Below are positions 34,683 through 41,909 of a DNA stretch of 64,000 bases, in pieces (position 1 is the first letter of the stretch; each line of letters opens with the position of its first letter). Source of the stretch: Phycisphaeraceae bacterium (GTDB lineage: Bacteria; Planctomycetota; Phycisphaerae; Phycisphaerales; UBA1924); contig JAJTHN010000040.1 of NCBI GenBank assembly GCA_021297895.1, forward strand, positions 1 to 64,000. The letters run 5' to 3'. A program made the translations under genes and the position numbers. The notes beneath the pieces were generated by a model that was given only the letters and a program-made list of their open reading frames with translations, searched no databases and was not told the DNA's origin.

Positions 34683-35507
34683 TCATAAGGCGGTCGGCTC
34701 TGACCCTGGCTCTGTCTGCTGCTCTGGCTGCTGCTCTGGCTCGGCCGGCTTGCGATCGGGGAACTTGGTGTATTCCATGTCCACGATGAACTCTTCGAGC
34801 CACTTGAAGCGGTACAGGTCGAACTCCATGCTCGTGCCGTCGGTCAGGACGATCGAGATGAAGAGTTTGTGCCAGCGTCGGCGGTCAAAGTCGGCGCAGT
34901 CCAGCAGTGAGATCACGCGACCGCCGGGGATCGTCAGGGCTTTCTTCTCGCGGTCGTAGGTGTACGACTTGCGTGAGACCTGCACGATGAGCAGGGCCAT
35001 GTACCCGGCAAGACCGAAGCCCGCCACCAGCCACACGAACTCCAGCGGAATGTCGTACGCGCCCAGCGGCTTGGGGGCCTCAAGGCCCTTCCAGCGCGTG
35101 TCCAGGTCCTTGAGCTTTTCGGCCACGCCGGTGAGCGTTGTGCTCTCGGGCTTGAGCGTCCAGGCGTGTTTGTGGGCCTCGAGCCAGTCGTGACGCGCGG
35201 CGAGGAAGCGTGCGGTGCGGGCATCAGCGTCGGTGCCCGCCGCGTTCTTGCGGTGCGTGTCGAGATCGGCCTTCAGCGCGGCGAGCTCCGCGCCGGGATC
35301 GGCGACGGTCGTGTCGCGATCGGTCAGACGCGAGGCGGCGCTGGCGGACTGGAGGTAGACCAGCAGCTTGTACTCGACATCCTCCGCGCCGCGGCGGGGG
35401 TTGGTGATCAGCACGTCGTACAGCGCCCAGCAGCCAAAGCCCAGGGCGACGAGCCCGAAGATCACGATCTTGCGAAGCCACTTGGGATTGATGACCGTGC
35501 GTTCCAT
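34683..35507 (-). CDS. Two-helix membrane protein of unknown function
   Basis: A 274-residue protein. The first transmembrane helix (IVIFGLVALGFGCWALYDVL, residues 14-33) is followed by a long external or periplasmic helical region, a second helix (FVWLVAGFGLAGYMALLIV, about 165-183) and a cytoplasmic PH-like beta domain with YTYDREKKALTIPGG and SIVLTDGTSMEFDLYRF. The tail is Gln/Pro/Glu-rich with near-repeats of EPEQQPEQQ. No named family recognised. GGAG is 10 bases upstream of the ATG. Convergent with topA. Confidence 0.72.
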   Translation of the reverse strand: MERTVINPKWLRKIVIFGLVALGFGCWALYDVLITNPRRGAEDVEYKLLVYLQSASAASRLTDRDTTVADPGAELAALKADLDTHRKNAAGTDADARTARFLAARHDWLEAHKHAWTLKPESTTLTGVAEKLKDLDTRWKGLEAPKPLGAYDIPLEFVWLVAGFGLAGYMALLIVQVSRKSYTYDREKKALTIPGGRVISLLDCADFDRRRWHKLFISIVLTDGTSMEFDLYRFKWLEEFIVDMEYTKFPDRKPAEPEQQPEQQTEPGSEPTAL

Positions 35508-35634
35508 CAGCTGAAAACTCCGCGCAGAGAATGGGTGCCGAACCTGCGAGCAAGCGTAGTCGCCAACGGGCCGCGGCCCGAAGTCCGGGGCAAAGATGCC
35601 CGGAATTGCCCCAGCGCGTGCCGGCGGCGTGGCG

Positions 35635-37467
35635 TCAGAGCAGCGTCGCCGCGAGGCTGGCCAGTTCGCTGCGCTCGCTCTTGCTGAGCGTCACATGACC
35701 GACGACGCCCAAGCCCTTCATCTTTTCGATGGCGTAGGCCAGGCCGTTGCTGGCGCTGTCCAGATACGGATTATCGATCTGGCCCACATCGCCGGTGAGC
35801 ACGAGCTTGGTGCCCTCGCCGATGCGCGAGACGATGGTCTTGACCTCGTGCGGCGTGAGGTTCTGGGCTTCATCGACGATCATGAACTGGTGCGGGATGC
35901 TGCGCCCGCGGATGTATGTCAGCGGCTCGAGGACCAGTTGCCCGCCGGCGATGAGTTTCTCGATGCGCTGCTCGGTGGTCAGGCTGTCGGCGTTCTGATT
36001 CGGCGCGCCGCGGGTGCTGAGCAGGTACGCGACGTTGTCGAAGATCGGCTGCATCCAGGCCTGGAGCTTGTCGTCCTTGCTGCCGGGGAGATAGCCGATA
36101 TCGCGGCCCATCGGCATGATCGGGCGCGCCACCAGCAGTTTGTCGTAGCGTTCCTCGCTGAAGACCTTGGCCATTCCCGCGGCGACGGCGACGAGCGTCT
36201 TGCCCGTGCCGGCGCTGCCAAGGAGCGTGACCATGCGGACTTCCTCATCCATGAGCAGGTCCAGCGCCATGGTCTGCTGGACGTTGCGGGCCATGATGCC
36301 GAAGGTCGGCTTGCGCGGGCCGCTGACGGGGATGACGTGGTCGGTGTCGGCAAGGCGCCGGGCCAGACCCGTGTGCCCCTCGTCGTCGCTGTCGCGGAGC
36401 ATGAGGAACTGGTTGGCGAGCAGTTGCCGCTCGACGGTCTGGCCGTCGGCCCCCGTGTGCACGAGGAACTCGCTCAGGCGAGCCAGGGGCAGCATGCGGT
36501 CGCGGTAGAGTTCATCGATAAACTCGCCGGGAACATCGGCGCTCATCGCGCCGGTGTACAGCGCTTCGGCGTTGACCTTGGAATTCTCGAAGTCCTCGGT
36601 CTTCAGGCCGAGCGCATCGGCCTTGATGCGGGCGGAGAGGTCTTTGGAGACAAAGACGACATTCACGCCGCGGCGGGCCATGTCCAGGGCGACGGCGATG
36701 ATGCGGTTGTCGGCCTTGTCCTCGCCGAGCATGGGCGGGCGCTCGTGCATGTCGACATCGATGCGGACGCTGCCGGAACGGGGCGAGAGGTCCTTTCGGC
36801 TCTGGGGGCGCGAGCGAGAGCCGGAGACCTTGGCGCTTGTGTTGAGTTCACCCCATCGCACGCCGTCGACCAGCCTGCCGGCTGTGCGGAGGCGGTCGAG
36901 CTGGCGGATGGCCTCGCGGGCGTTGCGGCCGCGGTCGCCATCGTCGCGCTTGAAGCGGTCGAGTTCCTCGATGACGGTGAAGGGGATGACGACCTCGTGC
37001 TCCTCAAAGACGAAGAGGGCGTTGGGATCGTGGAGCAGAACGTTGGTGTCGACGACGAAGTGCTTGACACCCTGCGCGCGGTCGGCGGCGCTGCTCCGGG
37101 CACCGGCGGTCGCGAGCGATGCGGCAGGGCCGGTCGAGCCTGCGACACCGACGGCCGCGGCACCGGCGGGGCCGGTGGACGAGGAGGTCTTGCGGGCTCC
37201 GGGCTCATCGACATTGGCGAAGAATCCGGCCATGGGGCCGGAGCCTCGGGAGGATGCTGGAGTGTCGGGGATGCTCGCTGGGCCGAGTGCCGCGCCGCCG
37301 ATCGGGCCGACGGCGGGGTTGCCGGTGGACGGGGGCGTGGCCTGAGGAACGACGGGGGCCTTGCTGTTCTTCATGTCCTGCCGGGCTCGCGAGCCTGTCC
37401 CTGCACCGGCGGAGGGAGAAGGGGGAGGGTTGTGGCCGGCGCGTTGGGGCTGCTGTTCTTTGCCCAT
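35635..37467 (-). CDS. PIN-PhoH fusion ATPase (PhoH2/YlaK type)
   Basis: A 610-residue protein. The first 130 residues are a Pro/Ala/Gly-rich disordered extension. The PIN nuclease domain starts at FVVDTNVLLHDPNAL (D140) with VIEELDRFK (E167/E168) and KADNRIIAVA. A PhoH ATPase domain follows: Walker A GSAGTGKT (around 414-421), ARPIMPMGRDIGYLPG, and Walker B MIVDEAQNLTPHE, then LTGDVGQID. PhoH2 proteins are sequence-specific RNA helicase-ribonucleases in other bacteria. M1 is used as the start, but M32 is also possible and neither has a good ribosome-binding site. Confidence 0.9.
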   Translation of the reverse strand: MGKEQQPQRAGHNPPPSPSAGAGTGSRARQDMKNSKAPVVPQATPPSTGNPAVGPIGGAALGPASIPDTPASSRGSGPMAGFFANVDEPGARKTSSSTGPAGAAAVGVAGSTGPAASLATAGARSSAADRAQGVKHFVVDTNVLLHDPNALFVFEEHEVVIPFTVIEELDRFKRDDGDRGRNAREAIRQLDRLRTAGRLVDGVRWGELNTSAKVSGSRSRPQSRKDLSPRSGSVRIDVDMHERPPMLGEDKADNRIIAVALDMARRGVNVVFVSKDLSARIKADALGLKTEDFENSKVNAEALYTGAMSADVPGEFIDELYRDRMLPLARLSEFLVHTGADGQTVERQLLANQFLMLRDSDDEGHTGLARRLADTDHVIPVSGPRKPTFGIMARNVQQTMALDLLMDEEVRMVTLLGSAGTGKTLVAVAAGMAKVFSEERYDKLLVARPIMPMGRDIGYLPGSKDDKLQAWMQPIFDNVAYLLSTRGAPNQNADSLTTEQRIEKLIAGGQLVLEPLTYIRGRSIPHQFMIVDEAQNLTPHEVKTIVSRIGEGTKLVLTGDVGQIDNPYLDSASNGLAYAIEKMKGLGVVGHVTLSKSERSELASLAATLL

Positions 37468-37844
37468 GACAATCGTGTCGGCATTCCTGAACGTCTTCGA
37501 CAGCGCAGACTATGCGGATCCAGGGTCCGTTCGTGTTATCCACGTTCAGATCCCGCAAAGACGGCGGCGGCGGCTCCCCAAAACGGTCGGCGACGGCGCA
37601 AATCTGGCACTTGATTGAGCGAGGAGCGGGCATCCGCCGACGCGAGATTGCCGCCTCGGGGCGGGTGGCGGATGCGACGAGGTCGCACCTGACGCGGAAG
37701 ACCGGGCGCGGTGCATCCAAAGGCGGTTCAGGGCGTACGAGGGTCAGACCCGAAGCGCGGCGTCCGTGTCCGGGCCGCGGCAAGCGATGTCGCTCGTTGG
37801 CGATGTTGTGCGTCTGACACTTAGACACTTACTGGAGCATGTCT
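37468..37844 (+). other. Divergent intergenic region upstream of the yceI-like gene
   Basis: 377 bases without a recognisable gene. A possible promoter TTGGCG (37797) - 18 bases - TTAGAC (37821) precedes the YceI-family gene. An exact 8-base direct repeat GACACTTA occurs twice at 37816-37831 and overlaps the proposed -10. Confidence 0.4.
37816..37831 (+). repeat. Tandem GACACTTA direct repeat
   Basis: Two exact adjacent copies of an 8-base unit, ending 13 bases before the YceI-family start codon. They overlap the likely -10 and could be an operator half-site pair or simply two alternative -10 elements. Confidence 0.45.
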
Positions 37845-38498
37845 ATGCGAATTTGTCCCCTGTGCGTTGTTGGTGCGTCGGCGGGTCTGGTTCTTCTTGG
37901 CGCGGCGGGGCTGATGAGCCTCGATCGGGCCATCACCTCGCCCGCGCAGGCCGCGGCACAGGCTTCGGCGGCCCAGTCAGCGGCGGCATCCGGCCCGTTC
38001 GACATCGACGCCGTTCACTCGAGCGTCGTGTTCCGCATCAAGCATCTGAGCGTTGCGAACTTCTACGGCATGTTCGAGAAGATCTCCGGCAAGTTCCACA
38101 TCGATCCGGCCAACCTCGACAAGAGCATGATCGAGGCGACCGTTGATGTCGCCAGCATCGACTCGAACAACAAGGACCGCGATCAGCACCTGCTGAGCGA
38201 CTCGTTCTTCGCGGCCAAGGAGTTCCCGACGATGACCTTCAAGAGCACGAAGTTCACCAAGACGGGCGAGAACACCTTCGACGTCGCGGGCGAACTGACG
38301 CTGCTGGGCAAGACCCGTCCGGTTACGACCAAGGTCGAGTTCACGGGCCAGGGCCCCGGGCGACCGCCCGGCTCGACCGTCGCGGGCCTTGAGGCGCGGC
38401 TGGAGTTCAAGCGTTCGGACTTCGGCATGTCCTACATGCTCGCTGGGCTGAGCGATGAGGTCGGCCTCATCGTCGCGCTCGAGGGCATCCGCAAGTAA
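37845..38498 (+). CDS. YceI-family periplasmic lipid-binding protein
   Basis: A protein of about 217 residues with a signal peptide. The first 40 residues end in QAAAQA-like sequence. The YceI lipocalin-like domain follows: FDIDAVHSSVVFRIKHLSVANFYGMF, KFHIDPANLDKSMIEATVDVASIDSNNKDRDQHLL, FPTMTFKSTKF and a C-terminal VGLIVALEGIRK. YceI proteins bind isoprenoid chains such as polyprenyl compounds. The ATG at 37845 is preferred over the one at 37839 because GGAG is 7 bases upstream of it. A strong terminator follows. Confidence 0.9.
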   Translation: MRICPLCVVGASAGLVLLGAAGLMSLDRAITSPAQAAAQASAAQSAAASGPFDIDAVHSSVVFRIKHLSVANFYGMFEKISGKFHIDPANLDKSMIEATVDVASIDSNNKDRDQHLLSDSFFAAKEFPTMTFKSTKFTKTGENTFDVAGELTLLGKTRPVTTKVEFTGQGPGRPPGSTVAGLEARLEFKRSDFGMSYMLAGLSDEVGLIVALEGIRK

Positions 38499-38533
38499 GT
38501 CGCGGAGCGGGCATCGAGACTTTGCAAACCACG

Positions 38534-38565
38534 ACCGGGCGGGCTTGCGCCCGCCCGGTTGCTTT
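38534..38565 (+). terminator. Strong intrinsic terminator abutting the next start codon
   Basis: ACCGGGCGGGC and its exact reverse complement (11 pairs, loop TTGC) are followed by TGCTTT. The next gene's ATG begins at 38566, the base after this tail. Confidence 0.8.
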
Positions 38566-39573
38566 ATGATCAGCCCCGATACTGTCAATGGTGTGCTACT
38601 GCCCGCACTGCTGGCGCTGGCGGTAGTCCTGCCGGTGGCGTGGCTCCGCGTTCGGGGCGGGAAGTCGGCTTCGTCGGGCACGAGCGCGGCCCCGGACGTT
38701 GCGACCGTTGCCGGACGGTGCGACGCGATCCTGTCGCTGGGGCTGAGCGTGGCCCTCGGCGCGAGCGTGCTGCTGGCGTACGCGCTCCTGAACCCCCAGT
38801 CCGGTGCGCCGGAGGGACTGGGAGCGAAGCTCGGCTGGTGGGTGTCGCTGAAGTGGCTACCGGTGCCGCCCGAGCGGGCGCAGCACTGGCTGCCGATCAT
38901 CGCGCTCATGGGGCTGGTTGTCGGTGTGATCGGTGCGTTGTGGAATCCGAGCGAGCGGGTGCGCTGGACGCTGCGGACGCTGGCGCTGCTGGCGGCGCTG
39001 ACGGGCGTCTATGTGGGCAGCGGGCTGAGCCGCGGGGTGAGCGTGCCGACATTCGGGCAGGCGGCGGAGGCTTTGGCACTTCTGGCCGGCGGGATGATCG
39101 CGTGGGCGGCGATGGCGTCGGTGACGCAGCGTCGCGCCGGTGCCGCGCCGGTGGTGATCGTCTGGGGGCTGGTCGCATCGGCGGCGCTGATGATGGTGCT
39201 GAGCCGGAACCTGTTCCAGGGGCATCTGGCCGGGGCGCTGGCGGCGGGGCTCGGGGCGGCGGTCGTCGCGAGCGTTGTCCGGCCGCGGATGGTCTTTGGT
39301 GGGGTGGCGCTGGCGGTGCCGGTGCTGTTCGTCACGTCGCTGGTGTACTTCGCCAATCGCTACGGCGAGGGCGTGCCGTGGTTCGTCGCGTTGCTGCTGC
39401 TTGGCGGCGCGGTGACGATGGCGCTGGCCGAGCCGGTGGTGAATCGGTTCCTCGGGCCGGGGTTCAAGGGGAGCGTCGCGCTGGTCATCGCGTCGGCGAT
39501 CGGTCCGATCGCCGGAATGGCGATCATGGGGATCCGCTACGCGCAGAGCGCGGGCGGATCGGGCGGGTACTGA
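38566..39573 (+). CDS. Polytopic membrane protein of unknown function
   Basis: A 335-residue protein with about 9 hydrophobic helices and short loops, high in Ala, Val, Gly and Leu (for example LLPALLALAVVLPVAWL, LGASVLLAYALL and MGLVVGVIGALW). No signature motif is recognised. The ATG at 38566 touches the terminator hairpin of the yceI-like gene, so there is no room for a ribosome-binding site; either translation starts later (GTG codons follow) or transcription starts at the ATG. Convergent with the two small genes that follow. Confidence 0.7.
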   Translation: MISPDTVNGVLLPALLALAVVLPVAWLRVRGGKSASSGTSAAPDVATVAGRCDAILSLGLSVALGASVLLAYALLNPQSGAPEGLGAKLGWWVSLKWLPVPPERAQHWLPIIALMGLVVGVIGALWNPSERVRWTLRTLALLAALTGVYVGSGLSRGVSVPTFGQAAEALALLAGGMIAWAAMASVTQRRAGAAPVVIVWGLVASAALMMVLSRNLFQGHLAGALAAGLGAAVVASVVRPRMVFGGVALAVPVLFVTSLVYFANRYGEGVPWFVALLLLGGAVTMALAEPVVNRFLGPGFKGSVALVIASAIGPIAGMAIMGIRYAQSAGGSGGY

Positions 39574-39601
39574 TCGGACATCGCGGCTCGCAGAGTTTGT
39601 C

Positions 39602-39865
39602 TCACCCGCCGGATGCGATGCGGACGTAGACCTGCACGAGGAGGTAACTCGTCAGCGCCAGGGCGACCATGCCGACGATTCCCTGCGCCGTCATCAGCAG
39701 CACCTGCCGCCAGTAGCTCTCCAGCGATGGGAGGCGGACCGCCTTCCAGACCATGGAAATGAAGAACACCAGCGGGAGCAGGAGCAGGTACCAGGTGCCG
39801 TGGGCATCGAGCGGGTCGATGAACGGTCGCCATGCCAGAAGTGACGGGACCAGATCGGGGATCAT
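39602..39865 (-). CDS. Small membrane protein coupled to the DUF6677-like gene
   Basis: An 87-residue protein beginning MIPDLVPSLLAWRPFIDPLD, with two transmembrane helices (YLLLLPLVFFISMVW and IVGMVALALTSYLLVQVYV). Its ATG overlaps the stop of the upstream gene by four bases (ATGA), implying translational coupling and a joint function. No family recognised. Confidence 0.75.
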   Translation of the reverse strand: MIPDLVPSLLAWRPFIDPLDAHGTWYLLLLPLVFFISMVWKAVRLPSLESYWRQVLLMTAQGIVGMVALALTSYLLVQVYVRIASGG

Positions 39866-40452
39866 GTCGCACCCCCGGCGTATCCCGGCTCGCCGCGGCG
39901 CGGGCGGTGGTTCCATCCGGCGTCGATCATCGCGATGAGGTTGAGCAGGCCCGCAAGGGTGCAGAAGAGCGTGCCGATCTCGTTCACGCGCGCGAGGCTC
40001 TTGGTCACCGGAGGTGTGCCGCCGATGACCGCCATACCGGTCACGGGATCGCGGCCCTCATCGGGGCGAGCGGAGCGGAGCACGCGCGGCTCGGCCGGGT
40101 CGATGACCTTGAAGCGGTGCTGATGGACGATATCAACGACGAACGCGACCGGCCCGGTGAAAGCCTGACCGACGAACCAGATCGCATCGCCATCGGGCGT
40201 GACCTGACGGGTGGCGGTCTGGCCGGTGACCTTGCGGAAGGTGTTGGAGACGACCAGACCGGAATCAACGACGTCGATGCCGCCGACGAACAGGCCCGAG
40301 AAGAACAGGCTCAGCACGCCGACACCGATAAGCACGCCCCTGCGGACCTGTCCGAGGAAGAAGTGCCCCGCACCGGGGAGCAGCCACGCCAGAACGAGCG
40401 CGGGGATGCTGAGTCTGGTCGGCTCGTGATGCGGCTGCTGGGGCTGGGTCAT
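39862..40452 (-). CDS. DUF6677-like / TM2-like membrane protein
   Basis: A 196-residue protein. An N-terminal TM2-like hairpin (LAWLLPGAGHFFLGQVRRGVLIGVGVLSLFFSGLFVGG) contains the PGxGHFxLGQxxRG motif. A polar middle section follows, with a C-terminal helix TLFCTLAGLLNLIAMIDA. The family (DUF6677, from memory) is common in planctomycetes and of unknown function. It is cotranscribed with the small membrane protein at 39602-39865. Confidence 0.78.
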   Translation of the reverse strand: MTQPQQPHHEPTRLSIPALVLAWLLPGAGHFFLGQVRRGVLIGVGVLSLFFSGLFVGGIDVVDSGLVVSNTFRKVTGQTATRQVTPDGDAIWFVGQAFTGPVAFVVDIVHQHRFKVIDPAEPRVLRSARPDEGRDPVTGMAVIGGTPPVTKSLARVNEIGTLFCTLAGLLNLIAMIDAGWNHRPRRGEPGYAGGAT

Positions 40453-40772
40453 GAGTCGGCGGCGTTGTCGGTGCCCGGCCGGAGTGATCGGGGGCCCCGG
40501 CGGGGGTGGTCGAAACGTGAGGACAAGTGTTGGCGCGCTCCCGGCCCCGGGGCGGGCGGGTCAAACGGGGCGGTCGGTCGCTTCTCCCCGGCGGCGCGAT
40601 GGGGAAAAATCCGTCCCAGGAGCCGTGTTGACTCTGCGCATCGGGGCGGTAGCCTACGTGCGCACGCGGAGCGATTCCGAAGAGATCATCGCGAAGATGC
40701 TTGACTTTGCGGATAAGCAGACCGACGGTTGCAACGACGCGAACACGACTTGACCACGCGCGCGAGGAAGCC
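40453..40772 (+). promoter_or_regulatory. Intergenic region with a sigma-70-type promoter candidate
   Basis: 320 bases between divergent genes. TTGACT (40628-40633), 16 bases, TAGCCT (40650-40655) is the best -35/-10 pair seen in the window and would drive the acidic protein gene with a leader of about 110 bases. GAGGA sits just before the ATG at 40773. Confidence 0.4.
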
Positions 40773-41165
40773 ATGCACGAGCGGATCATCTCCAACGCCG
40801 GTTCGACCAATCCCATGACCCTTGAGCACGACGCCGACACGCTGGATCTCGCGGGCGATACGCACGCGAGCGTGGCACTGGCCGAGCCCCTGCTCGACGG
40901 CGACGTCGATGGCCGGCTCGATGGCGCGCTGCACGCCCAGGCCGCCAAGCGCGGCGGCGACGAGGAAGAGGACGAGGACGACGCCGACGTCGGCGATGAC
41001 GATGAGGAAGGCTTTGACGATCTTGACGATGATGCCGACGAGGACGAGTTTGAGGATGAAGACGAGTTTGAGGACGAGGAAGAGGGCTTCGGCGAGGAAG
41101 ACGACGACGAGGACGGGGACGACGATGAAGAGTTTGACGATGACGAGGATGACGAGGATCTCTGA
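40773..41165 (+). CDS. Small highly acidic protein
   Basis: A 130-residue protein. The first 60 residues are ordinary (MHERIISNAGSTNPMTLEHD, then HASVALAEPLLDGDVDGRLDGALHA). The remaining 70 are almost entirely Asp and Glu with scattered Phe and Gly, ending DDEDDEDL. It resembles acidic tails of histone-chaperone-like or polymerase-delta-like proteins in composition only. GAGGA precedes the ATG and the gene has the clearest -35/-10 of the window. The sequence is real coding by context (correct ribosome-binding site, clean start and stop), but no family is recognised. Confidence 0.7.
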   Translation: MHERIISNAGSTNPMTLEHDADTLDLAGDTHASVALAEPLLDGDVDGRLDGALHAQAAKRGGDEEEDEDDADVGDDDEEGFDDLDDDADEDEFEDEDEFEDEEEGFGEEDDDEDGDDDEEFDDDEDDEDL

Positions 41166-41252
41166 TCCCGCCCGGGTCCTGGCATGAATCGCCGGACGGG
41201 CGGGTGGTCGCCCACAGCGGCCAGTGCCTGACCCCTCGGCGAGTGAGTGACC

Positions 41253-41885
41253 ATGACCAATCCGTCCAGCCGCCCAAGCACGCCCGCTCCGAACCAGCAC
41301 AATCATCCGACGCCGGGCGCACCGACTCCGCCGCCCACGACCGCTCACGCGGCCGCGGACGACCAGAGCATTCTCGATGCGACCAACGAGACTCGCGGCG
41401 GCAGCCGGCGTCAGTCGGTGATCGACCGGCGCACCGGCATCGATCGCCGCGACCTGGCCGAGGCCAAGGCCCGATACGAGGCTCAGAAGCGCCAGTCCGG
41501 CGCGAACACGCAGAATGCCGAGACCGCCGATGAGCGTGCGCTGCGCCAGGCGTCTGAACTCACGCCCGAGGACCGCGAGGCGTTCACCGGCCTTGAGCGC
41601 CGTCGCGGAGCCGGACGCCGATTGAGCGACTTCAGCCGCGCGGCCGAGGAGGGCGAACTGACGACCGAGCAGTTCCTCTTCGTCATGGCGATCGAAGAGT
41701 TCAAGAAGGCCAATCAGCGCGTTTACCCGACATGGACCGACGTGCTCGAGGTCGTGCGCCTGCTGGGGTATCGCAAGACGATGGCCAGCGAATTGAACCT
41801 GCGCAATGCCGAGGACTGGCACGAGAAGCCCGATGCCCCGGCGAATGTTCGCCCGCAGAACTGGCACCGTCGCTTCGCGGCCTGA
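41253..41885 (+). CDS. Hypothetical protein with a C-terminal helical domain
   Basis: A protein of about 210 residues. The N-terminal 50 are Pro/Thr/Asn-rich and disordered. The centre has two arginine-rich segments (RRQSVIDRRTGIDRRDLAEAKAR and LERRRGAGRRLSDF) separated by an acidic helix. The C-terminal part, TEQFLFVMAIEEFKKANQRVYPTWTDVLEVVRLLGYRK, has the look of a winged-helix or HTH domain. It follows the acidic protein on the same strand, 87 bases apart; a basic protein next to an acidic one may hint at an interaction. No ribosome-binding site is clear; ATG at 41253 is preferred to GTG at 41247. Confidence 0.68.
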   Translation: MTNPSSRPSTPAPNQHNHPTPGAPTPPPTTAHAAADDQSILDATNETRGGSRRQSVIDRRTGIDRRDLAEAKARYEAQKRQSGANTQNAETADERALRQASELTPEDREAFTGLERRRGAGRRLSDFSRAAEEGELTTEQFLFVMAIEEFKKANQRVYPTWTDVLEVVRLLGYRKTMASELNLRNAEDWHEKPDAPANVRPQNWHRRFAA

Positions 41886-41909
41886 CGCCGCCGCGCACGC
41901 GGGCGAGCG

